Below are positions 16,773 through 23,852 of a stretch of 39,794 nt of DNA, one piece after another. The notes under the pieces were generated by a model, which searched no databases, was not told the DNA's origin, and saw only the letters and a program-made list of their open reading frames with translations. The position numbers and the translations under genes are program-made. Each line of letters opens with the position of its first letter. The first letter of the stretch is position 1. Origin of the DNA: DAOUAJ01 sp034433615 (lineage in GTDB: Bacteria > Chloroflexota > Anaerolineae > DUEN01); assembly GCA_034433615.1 (NCBI GenBank), contig DAOUAJ010000103.1, positions 1 to 39,794 on the forward strand. Reading direction: 5' to 3'.

Positions 16773-18128
16773 TTATTCTGATACCGGCCGTAGAACAAGC
16801 TCATGAGCCTGAATGAAGGCCTCAAGATCGGCCCGCGCGCGCGCCACGTAAGCCTGGTAGCGCACCCGTTTATTGCGGATGTTCTCGGTAAGAGGGGGCA
16901 AGATGCCAAAGTTGGCTTTCATCGGCTGGAAGTCTTTGGGGGTAGCGTGTGTGACGTAATGACAGAGCGCCCCCAGCATCGTCGTAGGTGGGAAGATCAG
17001 TGGCTCCTGGCCACGCATCAACCTTGCCATGTTGATGCCAGCCACCAACCCGGTGCCGGCGTTGCCCATGTACCCTTCGACGCCCGTGATCTGCCCGGCG
17101 AAGAAGAAATCGTCTCGCTCCCGAAACTGGAGGGTGGGCCGAAGCAGCCTGGGGGAGTTGATGAAGGTGTTGCGATGCATCATGCCATAACGCACGAACT
17201 CGGCGTTCTCCAGCCCGGGGATCAGGCGGAAGACGCGTTGTTGCTCGCCCCACTTGAGATTGGTCTGGAATCCCACCAGGTTGTACAGGGTGCCCGCCAG
17301 GTTGTCCTGGCGCAACTGCACCACCGCGTAGGGGCGACGCCCCGTGTGCGGGTCCGTCAGCCCCACCGGACGCATCGGGCCGAAGGCCAGCGCCTGGCGG
17401 CCACGACGGGCGATCACCTCGACTGGCAGGCACCCTTCAAAGAAGCGGGGATCCTCCCACATGTGCCGTTCGAACGCGCGCAACTCGATGGTCTCCGCCG
17501 CCAGCAAGGCATCCACGAAACAATTGTACTCCTCTTCGTTCAGCGGGCAGTTGATGTAATCACCTTCTTCTTCCTCGCCGCGGCCATAGCGGGAGGCGCG
17601 AAAGGCGATCTCCATGTTGATGGAATCGGCGGCGACGGTGGGGGCGATGGCGTCGAAGAAGTACAGGTGCTCCTGCCCGCTCAGCCGGGCAATCTCCGCT
17701 GTCAGCGCGCCGGACGTGAGGGGACCGCTGGCCACGATCACGGGGCGATCAGTGGGGATGGCGGTCACCTCCTGGCGGACGACGCGGATGTTGGGATGGC
17801 TCTCAATGCGTTGGGTGACCAGTTCAGCGAAGGCCTCTCGTCCGACGGCCAGCGCGCCCCCGGCCGGCAGCGCCGTCTCCTCGGCGCAGGCCAGGATGAG
17901 CGAGCCGAGACGGTCCAGCTCGGCCTTGAGCAGGCCGGATGCCCGGTCAGGCAGCCTGGAGCCCAGCGAGTTGGAGCACACCAGCTCGGCCAGTTTGTCG
18001 GTGACATGCGCCGGCGTCTGGCGCACGGGGCGCATCTCGTACAGCTCGACCTGAATGCCACGCTGCGCGGCCTGCCAGGCCGCCTCGCAGCCGGCCAGTC
18101 CCCCGCCGATCACCATCAACGTATCCAT
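16773..18128 (-). CDS. trmFO: tRNA (uracil-54-C5)-methyltransferase, folate- and FAD-dependent (TrmFO)
   Basis: TrmFO makes ribothymidine at position 54 of tRNA, using 5,10-methylenetetrahydrofolate and FADH2. The 451 residues match the family. They show the FAD-binding VIGGGLAGCEAAWQ (6-19), YEMRPVRQTPAH, CSNSLGS, YFFDAIAPTVAADSI, the conserved Cys in EEYNCFVDAL, and the C-terminal FFAGQITGVEGY with GNAGTGLVAG. ATG 18128 is chosen because GGAGG lies six bases before it; five more codons are open upstream. It stands alone on the minus strand, divergent from the gene at 18385. A long open frame on the opposite strand is a shadow of its GC-rich codons. Confidence 0.95.
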   Translation of the reverse strand: MDTLMVIGGGLAGCEAAWQAAQRGIQVELYEMRPVRQTPAHVTDKLAELVCSNSLGSRLPDRASGLLKAELDRLGSLILACAEETALPAGGALAVGREAFAELVTQRIESHPNIRVVRQEVTAIPTDRPVIVASGPLTSGALTAEIARLSGQEHLYFFDAIAPTVAADSINMEIAFRASRYGRGEEEEGDYINCPLNEEEYNCFVDALLAAETIELRAFERHMWEDPRFFEGCLPVEVIARRGRQALAFGPMRPVGLTDPHTGRRPYAVVQLRQDNLAGTLYNLVGFQTNLKWGEQQRVFRLIPGLENAEFVRYGMMHRNTFINSPRLLRPTLQFRERDDFFFAGQITGVEGYMGNAGTGLVAGINMARLMRGQEPLIFPPTTMLGALCHYVTHATPKDFQPMKANFGILPPLTENIRNKRVRYQAYVARARADLEAFIQAHELVLRPVSE

Positions 18129-18143
18129 CTGTATCCTCCACAC

Positions 18144-18384
18144 ACCTCAGATTAAGCCATCAATCCACCCCTGGTCGTTCACGGAACCAGGAAGATGGTA
18201 ACATAAGTGGCAGGCACGGGTCAAGGAGCGGAGAGCCGGCAACATAGTAGAACCACAGAGGCCATCACGGAGAGTACACCAACTATCGCGTCGTTGTGTC
18301 GCGAACTGCCTGGCCGTCTTTCCCGCCCGGCCCAGCTCGTGTTATACTGTAAACACATGAGGTGGGGAACACAGGAGGCAAAAG
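18144..18384. other. Divergent intergenic region
   Basis: This gap between trmFO and the unknown gene at 18385 contains TATACT at 18343-18348, a good -10 box for the rightward gene, but no matching -35 box at the right distance. GGAGG at 18372-18376 is the ribosome site of that gene. Nothing else recognisable is seen. Confidence 0.35.
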
Positions 18385-18993
18385 ATGGCAGAACAGGAGC
18401 GAGAAGCCCGGCCCCCGGAGGGGGGCCGGCCGCGCATCTACAGCGAGATCACCCGCAGCACGATCCTGCACGTGGAGGACGCGCTGGACATCGGCAAGCT
18501 GCGGCTGCTGCTGTTCCAGTACGAGCGGGGCAAGGGGGCTCAGGCCCAGGCCGACCATTACCTGGATGTGGAGGACGCCCGGGTGCTCTGCTTCGACCTG
18601 GCCCAAGGGCGCCTGCCCCAGCCGTTCGTGGACTACAAGGGGACTCCCCACGGCCGGGATGGCGGGCCGCTGAGCCGGGTGCTGAAGATCGAAGACCGGG
18701 GCGAGCGCGCCCGCCAGCCCATCGTCATCGAGGTCAGCCGTGGCCCGGGCGAGGTCATCGGCGAGGGGGCCATCAAGCCGGCCGGAGAGCCGGACGTGCG
18801 CATCGCCATCCTGCTCACCCGCTGGCAGGCGCGGCGGCTGGCGCTGGCTGTGGCGAGCTACCTGCAGGCGTGGGAGGTGGCCGCCCGGCTGCGCGGCGTG
18901 CCCCCCAACCAGCGCCTGCGCGAGCCGGTGGAATCTTACCAGGCCGACCCTGCGCAGTTGCCCTTTGTGGGTCTGCCCCATGAGTTCCCATAA
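18385..18993 (+). CDS. Unrecognised soluble protein
   Basis: This is a 202-residue protein that I cannot assign. GGAGG sits eight bases before the ATG, and the codon use is strongly GC-biased like its neighbours, so it is a real gene. The N-terminus is charged. The middle reads as mixed alpha/beta (LRLLLFQYERG, DHYLDVEDARVLCFDLA). An Ala-rich helix (RWQARRLALAVASYLQAWEV) near residue 150 is amphipathic rather than transmembrane. No signal peptide, catalytic motif or cysteine cluster is seen. It lies 60 bases before the pyrimidine-nucleoside phosphorylase gene on the same strand, so it may share its transcript. Confidence 0.65.
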   Translation: MAEQEREARPPEGGRPRIYSEITRSTILHVEDALDIGKLRLLLFQYERGKGAQAQADHYLDVEDARVLCFDLAQGRLPQPFVDYKGTPHGRDGGPLSRVLKIEDRGERARQPIVIEVSRGPGEVIGEGAIKPAGEPDVRIAILLTRWQARRLALAVASYLQAWEVAARLRGVPPNQRLREPVESYQADPAQLPFVGLPHEFP

Positions 18994-19053
18994 GTTCCTT
19001 CGTCCCCGCGCCAGGTTGATTCACACCAGCCACCCCTTGACGATAGGTGACCC

Positions 19054-20421
19054 ATGCCCACCATGCGAATCGTCGAAATCATCGAGAAAAAGCGTGACGG
19101 CGGCGAACTGACGGCTGCCGAGATCGAGCACTTCGTGCGCGGCTACACGGCTGGCGAGGTCCCCGACTACCAGGCCGCGGCCCTGTGCATGGCCATCCAC
19201 TTCCAGGGCATGACGCCGCGAGAGACGGCCGACCTCACCCTGGCGATGGCCCGCTCCGGCGTCACCCTCGACCTGCACGACATCGCCCCGTTCATCGTGG
19301 ACAAGCATTCGTCGGGTGGCGTGGGCGACAAGACGACGCTGGTCGTCGGCCCCATCGTCGCGGCCTGCGGGCTGCCTATGGGCAAGATGTCCGGCCGCGG
19401 GCTGAGTTTCTCCGGCGGCACGCTCGACAAGCTGGAGTCCATCCCCGGCTTCCAGGCAGACCTGACCATCGCCCAGTTCAAACGGCAATTGAAGGAAGTC
19501 GGGCTGGTGGTCGCCGGGCAGACCCGCGATCTGGTCCCGGCCGACGGCAAGCTCTATGCGCTGCGCGACGTCACCGGCACCGTGCCTGCCATCCCGCTCA
19601 TCGCCGCGTCCATCATGTCTAAGAAGATCGCTACAGGCACCGATGCCATCGTGCTGGACGTGAAGGTGGGCTCGGGCACATTTATGAAGACGTTAGAAGA
19701 TGCGGAGCGGCTGGCCCGGCTGATGGTCGAGATCGGCACCCGACTGGGGCGGCGCATGACCGCGCTCATCAGCGACATGTCGCAGCCGTTGGGGCGGGCG
19801 GTGGGGAACGCGCTGGAGGTGATCGAGGCTATCGAGACGCTGCGCGGCGGCGGCCCGGCTGACTTCCGCGAACACGCGCTGGCCGTGGCGGCCGAGATGC
19901 TGGCGACCCGACGAGAGGATGATCGGGAACCACACGAGGAACGAGCGCAGGCAGAAGAGGTGCTTCGCAACGGGTCGGCCTGGGAGAAATTCCGACAGTT
20001 TGTGACGGCGCAGGGGGGTGATGTAGCCGCGGTAGACGATCCGAACCGGCTACCCTGCGCCCGGCTGATCGTGCCACTGCTCGCGCCGACGGCTGGCTAC
20101 GTGCAGGCAATGGACGCCGCGGCCGTGGGCATGGCTGTAGTGGACCTGGGCGGCGGGCGTGAGAAGAAGGGGGACCCGATTGACCGCGCCGTGGGCGTGG
20201 TGATACGCGCTCGCATCGGAGATCGGGTCGAGGCCGGGCAGCCGTTGTGCGACGTCCACGCCAATGATGAGGGGCGGCTGGCGCAAGCGCAGGCGCGGCT
20301 GGCTCAGGCGTTCACCATCGGCCCGCAGCCTGTGGCCCCGCCGCCGCTGATCTACCAAATCCTGAAAGCAGGACCTCCCTTGGGCCCATCCCATAGCGGA
20401 TCAGAGATTGCATGCCGATGA
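19054..20421 (+). CDS. Pyrimidine-nucleoside (thymidine) phosphorylase
   Basis: This enzyme splits thymidine, deoxyuridine or uridine with phosphate into base and (deoxy)ribose-1-phosphate for salvage. The 455 residues show all family blocks: DKHSSGGVGDKTTL (phosphate site, about 85-98), the signature SGRGLSFSGGTLDKLESIPG (about 113-132), SKKIATGTDAIVLDVKVGSG, and the C-terminal biotin-like fold. In the signature, the usual GHTGGT is SFSGGT, so the His often implicated in catalysis (H85 in E. coli DeoA) is Phe. AGGTGA precedes ATG 19054; a second Met at codon 4 is also possible. Whether it prefers thymidine or uridine cannot be read, so no symbol is given. Confidence 0.9.
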   Translation: MPTMRIVEIIEKKRDGGELTAAEIEHFVRGYTAGEVPDYQAAALCMAIHFQGMTPRETADLTLAMARSGVTLDLHDIAPFIVDKHSSGGVGDKTTLVVGPIVAACGLPMGKMSGRGLSFSGGTLDKLESIPGFQADLTIAQFKRQLKEVGLVVAGQTRDLVPADGKLYALRDVTGTVPAIPLIAASIMSKKIATGTDAIVLDVKVGSGTFMKTLEDAERLARLMVEIGTRLGRRMTALISDMSQPLGRAVGNALEVIEAIETLRGGGPADFREHALAVAAEMLATRREDDREPHEERAQAEEVLRNGSAWEKFRQFVTAQGGDVAAVDDPNRLPCARLIVPLLAPTAGYVQAMDAAAVGMAVVDLGGGREKKGDPIDRAVGVVIRARIGDRVEAGQPLCDVHANDEGRLAQAQARLAQAFTIGPQPVAPPPLIYQILKAGPPLGPSHSGSEIACR

Positions 20422-20456
20422 CGGGCGTGTTACAATGAACTTGTCATAAGGCAATA

Positions 20457-20540
20457 GACCCTGAGGTCATGGTAGGAAAGCCCGTCATTGCCTGGCTGGC
20501 CGACGAATCCATCTACGCATTAGAGAAGGTCGCGTCATGA
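20457..20540 (+). pseudogene. DUF433-antitoxin-like remnant
   Basis: The frame DPEVMVGKPVIA matches the start of DUF433-type antitoxins, but the usual GTRIPV continuation is replaced by WLADESIYALEKVAS and a stop. WLADES resembles the start of a DUF5615-type toxin. At most 23 codons follow the only ATG (20469), so the module has lost most of its length. Its TGA overlaps the next ATG, as in intact DUF433-DUF5615 pairs. Confidence 0.5.
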
Positions 20541-20779
20541 AGTTCCTGGCTGACATGGGCATCTCACCTGTAGACGATCAACTCTACGAACGGCATGGGA
20601 AAACCCTGGAAGCGACACACCGAGGTCAATTTGTGGCCATCAGCCTTCAGGGAGAGACCATCGTCGGCCCCAATGACCTGGGGGTGCTCCAACAGGCTTT
20701 AGCACGCTTTGGCCGGGGCAACTTCGCCTTCCGCCGTATCGGCTATCGAACCCTGGGCAAGTGGAGGAGGGCGCAATGA
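20537..20779 (+). CDS. Small chimeric protein with DUF5615-like start
   Basis: The 80-residue frame begins MKFLADMGISP, the usual opening of DUF5615 PIN-like toxins. From VDDQLYERHGKTLEATHRGQ it switches to a different small family known beside retropepsin-like proteins (…FVAISLQGETIVG…, …FAFRRIGYRTLGKW…). It looks like a deletion fused the toxin start to a second small gene. The ATG overlaps the stop of the remnant before it, and its own TGA overlaps the next ATG (20776). Whether it is expressed or a relic cannot be told. The second part is complete enough to fold. Confidence 0.5.
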   Translation: MKFLADMGISPVDDQLYERHGKTLEATHRGQFVAISLQGETIVGPNDLGVLQQALARFGRGNFAFRRIGYRTLGKWRRAQ

Positions 20780-20889
20780 TTGTCAGTCTCCGCTTTCCCT
20801 GCCTGGAGATTCGGGTAACTGTGCGAGGTCATACGTCACGAGGGACAACAGTGAGCAGATGGACGGCGAGATACTGGTGGTGGCGGTAG
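20776..20889 (+). pseudogene. Truncated aspartyl-protease-like N-terminus
   Basis: ATG 20776 overlaps the preceding TGA and has GGAGGAGGG upstream, a very good start. The first codons, MIVSLRFPCLEIRVTVRG, resemble the opening of small retropepsin-like (clan AA) proteins that usually follow the gene type upstream. The catalytic DTG is absent. After 37 codons the frame stops at 20889, inside the archaemetzincin-like gene. The rest was probably deleted. Confidence 0.35.
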
Positions 20890-21382
20890 AAAAGGTGGAC
20901 ACGTACGTGCTGGCGCACCTGTGCGCGGTGATCACGGAGACGTTCGGGCGGGCGTGTCGCGTAGGGGAAGCATTGCCTGTGCCTACAGACGCGTTCAACC
21001 CGCGCCGCGAACAGTTCGCCGCCGAGACGATCCTCCAGCGGTTGCACCCGGGGCAGGCGGAACGGGTGCTGGGTGTGGTGGACCTGGACCTCTACGTGCC
21101 GCAGTTGAATTTCGTGTTCGGCCTGGCCGACCGGGCCGAAAAGCGAGCGTGATCGCTCTGCCCCGCCTGCGCGAGCGATTTTACGGCGCGCCCGACGACG
21201 AAGGCCTCTTCCTGGCCCGGGCCGCGAAGGAGGCCGTGCACGAGCTGGGACATACCTACGGGCTGGGGCATTGCCGCGATCGGCGGTGCGTGATGACATT
21301 CTCGAATTCGCTGGCCGACACGGATTACAAGGGGCGGGAGTTTTGTCCAGGATGCCGGCAACGAGTGAGGCGTGAGGCGTAA
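20859..21382 (+). pseudogene. Archaemetzincin-family zinc protease, frameshifted
   Basis: Two overlapping frames together give one archaemetzincin of about 174 residues. The first (ATG 20859 to the stop at 21152) carries the N-terminal half, ending LYVPQLNFVFGLADRAEK. The second frame (from about 21140 to 21382) continues KASVIALPRLRERFYG and holds the active site HELGHTYGLGHC, then CVMTFSN and the zinc-site FCPGC. A -1 step at the GAAAAG run near 21138-21143 restores a perfect family match, so one A is missing or the ribosome slips there. No strong ribosome site precedes ATG 20859. It may be a pseudogene, an assembly error, or a programmed frameshift. AmrS follows 21 bases later. Confidence 0.75.
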
Positions 21383-21403
21383 AGCCCGATAATGGAGGCC
21401 ATG

Positions 21404-22453
21404 ATGGTGCGGGAGATGGGAGGCGTTCCCCTCGATTCGCTTGGGGAGAGGTTCGTGCGGGATTCGCTCCTGCAGGAGAGAACGAACGGCCGGGTCCGCT
21501 GCAACGTCTGCGAGCGGCGATGTGTGTTGCCTCCCGGCGGCTTGGGCTGGTGTCGCACGCGCCAGAACCGCGACGGCCGGCTGGTGACGCTGATCTACGG
21601 CGCGGTCTCCTCCCTGGCGGCCAATCCAATCGAAAAGAAACCGTTTTATCATTTTCATCCCGGCACTTTCGCCTTCACCGTGGGGAGCTGGTCGTGCAAT
21701 TTCGGCTGCCCGTGGTGCCAGAATTGGAATATCAGCAAGGCGCCGCCCCCAGGCACGGGCGAGTACATTTCGCCGGAACGGTTTGTGGAGCTGACGGAGC
21801 GCTCTGGTTGCCAGGGGACATCCATCTCGTTCAACGAGCCGACCCTCTCGCTGGAGTGGTCACTGGACGTGTTCCGCCTGGCACGCCGGCGCGGCCTTTA
21901 CAACACGTTCGTGACCAACGGCTACATGACGCCGGAGGCGCTATTGCTTCTGATCGAGGCCGGGCTGGACGCTATGAACGTGGATGTGAAAGGGGACGCG
22001 GCGGCGGTCAGGCGGTTCTGCAAGGGGATAGACGTGGGGAAGGTGTGGGCCGCGTGCAAACTGGCGCGCTCGCGCGGCGTGCACGTCGAGATCACCACGC
22101 TGGTCATCCCGACCGTCAACGACGCCGATGCAGTGCTGGGCGAGATCGCGGGGCGCATCGTGGCTGACCTGGGGCGCGAGGTGCCCTGGCATGTCACCAG
22201 CTACTACCCGGCGTACCGGTTCAGCGCGCTACCGACGCCGATGCGGACGCTGGAACGCGCCTGGCAGATCGGCAAAGACGCGGGGCTGGAGTTCGTCTAC
22301 GTCGGCAACGTGCCGGGCCACCGCTTCGACAACACGTACTGCCCTGGGTGTGGCGCGCTGCTGATCCGCCGATCCGGGTTCGACGTGCTGCTGAACACCG
22401 TGCGCGACGGGCGATGTCCTCAATGCAGACGGCAAGTGGCGGGCGTGTGGTAA
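21404..22453 (+). CDS. amrS: AmrS-type radical SAM enzyme (AmmeMemoRadiSam system)
   Basis: From ATG 21404 the protein has 349 residues. It has an N-terminal zinc-like cluster (CNVCERRCVLPPGG, about 33-46), the radical SAM motif CNFGCPWC (98-105), TSISFNEPTLS, MNVDVKG and EITTLVIP. It ends with two CxxC pairs (CPGC near 310 and CPQC near 340). This matches the AmmeMemoRadiSam radical SAM protein, whose partners are AMMECR1- and Memo-like proteins; none is in the window. The reaction is not settled. ATG 21404 suits GGAGG at 21394-21398; earlier in-frame ATGs at 21392 and 21401 are possible. The last exon-free CxxC region resembles a rubredoxin-like metal site. Confidence 0.85.
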   Translation: MVREMGGVPLDSLGERFVRDSLLQERTNGRVRCNVCERRCVLPPGGLGWCRTRQNRDGRLVTLIYGAVSSLAANPIEKKPFYHFHPGTFAFTVGSWSCNFGCPWCQNWNISKAPPPGTGEYISPERFVELTERSGCQGTSISFNEPTLSLEWSLDVFRLARRRGLYNTFVTNGYMTPEALLLLIEAGLDAMNVDVKGDAAAVRRFCKGIDVGKVWAACKLARSRGVHVEITTLVIPTVNDADAVLGEIAGRIVADLGREVPWHVTSYYPAYRFSALPTPMRTLERAWQIGKDAGLEFVYVGNVPGHRFDNTYCPGCGALLIRRSGFDVLLNTVRDGRCPQCRRQVAGVW

Positions 22454-22474
22454 GATGTAGATTTTCAGGGTGTG

Positions 22475-22502
22475 TTGACACTGCGAGCGGGTGTGGTATA
22501 AT
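22475..22502 (+). promoter_or_regulatory. Near-consensus sigma70 promoter of the opp operon
   Basis: TTGACA (22475-22480), a 16-base spacer and TATAAT (22497-22502) are both perfect hexamers. The start codon of oppD is about 115 bases downstream, leaving a long leader. This marks the 5' end of the transporter operon and separates it from amrS. Confidence 0.7.
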
Positions 22503-22622
22503 TAAGAATGGGCTCCGACGTTGCACTGCCACTTGACTCCCCCGACCTTTATTGCGTGTTTCTACGGGTGAGAGAAGAGCGTCTTTTCATCTCACGCGCG
22601 ACCGGAAGAGAAATAAGCAACC

Positions 22623-23636
22623 ATGGCGGAAATGCCGCGGTTAGATAACGACACGATTCTGGAGATCAAAAATCTGAAAACCTATTTCTTTCTGGACAAC
22701 GGCACGGTCAGAGCGGTGGACGGGGTTGATCTCAGGCTGGGCCGCAAGACCACTCTGGGATTGGTGGGGGAAAGTGGCTGTGGCAAGAGCATCACGGCGA
22801 TGTCTATCATGCGCCTGATCAAGTTCCCCCCAGGCAAGATCGTGGAGGGGGAAATATGGTTCCATCGCAACGGCGGCCGCGAGGCTGTAGACCTGGTTTC
22901 CCTTGACGCGCAAGGGCCGGAAATGCGTAATATTCGCGGCGGGGAAATCGCCATGGTCTTTCAAGAGCCGATGACGTCGCTCAACCCTCTGTACAGCGTG
23001 GGGGCCCAGATCGCCGAGGCGATCATGCTGCACCAGAAGGTTGGAAAGAAGGAGGCGATGGATCGGGCGCTGGAGATGCTGTACAAGGTGCAGATCAGCG
23101 ATCCCAAGCAGCGGCTATACGAGTATCCCCATCAACTGAGCGGCGGCATGCGTCAGCGTGTGATGATCGCCATGGCCCTGTCCTGTAACCCCTCGATCCT
23201 GATTGCCGATGAGCCGACCACAGCCCTCGACGTCACCGTTCAGGCCCAGATCCTGGATCTGATGCGCGATCTCCAAAACGATTTTGGAGCTTCCATTATC
23301 ATGATCACCCACAATTTAGGGGTGGTCTCGCAGATGGCTGACTACGTGGCGGTGATGTATCTGGGGAAGATCGTGGAATATGCCGGCGTGCGCGAGGTAT
23401 TTCATAACCCCCTGCACCCTTACACTTCCGGGCTTTTGAATTCCGTCCCTGTCCTGGGTCGAAAGGGCAAAAAGGTGCTGGTCCCGATCAAAGGGACGGT
23501 GCCCACCCCTACCGAGGCCATTCGGGGCTGTCCTTTTGCACCCCGCTGTTCTCAGGCCATGCATGTCTGCCAGGAAGAACAGCCCGTCCTTCGTGAGGTC
23601 CGGCAGGGCCACCAGGTGGCATGTTGGCTGTATTAA
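22623..23636 (+). CDS. oppD: Oligopeptide ABC transporter ATP-binding protein (OppD/DppD type)
   Basis: This 337-residue ATPase powers import of peptides or similar solutes together with OppB, OppC and OppF. It has Walker A GESGCGKS (49-56), the Q-loop in MVFQEPMTSLNPL, signature LSGGMRQR, Walker B LIADEPTTALD and the switch His in ITHNLG. The C-terminal Opp extension includes CPFAPRCSQAM with its Cys pair, which in this family may bind an iron-sulfur cluster. ATG 22623 is the first Met and has only a weak GGAAGAG upstream; Met4 is possible. It is the first gene of the operon. Confidence 0.9.
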   Translation: MAEMPRLDNDTILEIKNLKTYFFLDNGTVRAVDGVDLRLGRKTTLGLVGESGCGKSITAMSIMRLIKFPPGKIVEGEIWFHRNGGREAVDLVSLDAQGPEMRNIRGGEIAMVFQEPMTSLNPLYSVGAQIAEAIMLHQKVGKKEAMDRALEMLYKVQISDPKQRLYEYPHQLSGGMRQRVMIAMALSCNPSILIADEPTTALDVTVQAQILDLMRDLQNDFGASIIMITHNLGVVSQMADYVAVMYLGKIVEYAGVREVFHNPLHPYTSGLLNSVPVLGRKGKKVLVPIKGTVPTPTEAIRGCPFAPRCSQAMHVCQEEQPVLREVRQGHQVACWLY

Positions 23637-23763
23637 GAACGTGATGATACGTAATGTGTGAGGATTGTTCGTCCTTTTTCTCAGAAACTCGAAGGAGGTG
23701 ATGGGTATCGGCGGGTGAACGTAGATCATGTGAAATTCCCAGACATGCCCTAAAATGCTTGGT

Positions 23764-23793
23764 CCATAGCCCCCTTACGGTTGGGGGTTATGG
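23764..23793 (+). promoter_or_regulatory. Stem-loop between oppD and oppA
   Basis: CCATAGCCCCC (23764-23774) and GGGGGTTATGG (23783-23793) form an 11-pair stem with one mismatch and an eight-base loop. No T-run follows, so it is not a simple terminator. It could protect the oppA transcript end or lower read-through, as seen before other abundant binding-protein genes. The rest of 23637-23852 holds no gene. Confidence 0.5.
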
Positions 23794-23852
23794 GCCAGCC
23801 TCGTGTGGGGATCAGAAATTGGCAATTCGTTTTCTGCGAAGGAGGAAGAACT

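Noticed and set aside
16803..18155. Plus-strand open frame of 450 codons opposite trmFO
   Set aside because: It covers almost exactly the trmFO gene in antisense, with shadow composition and no ribosome site or motif.
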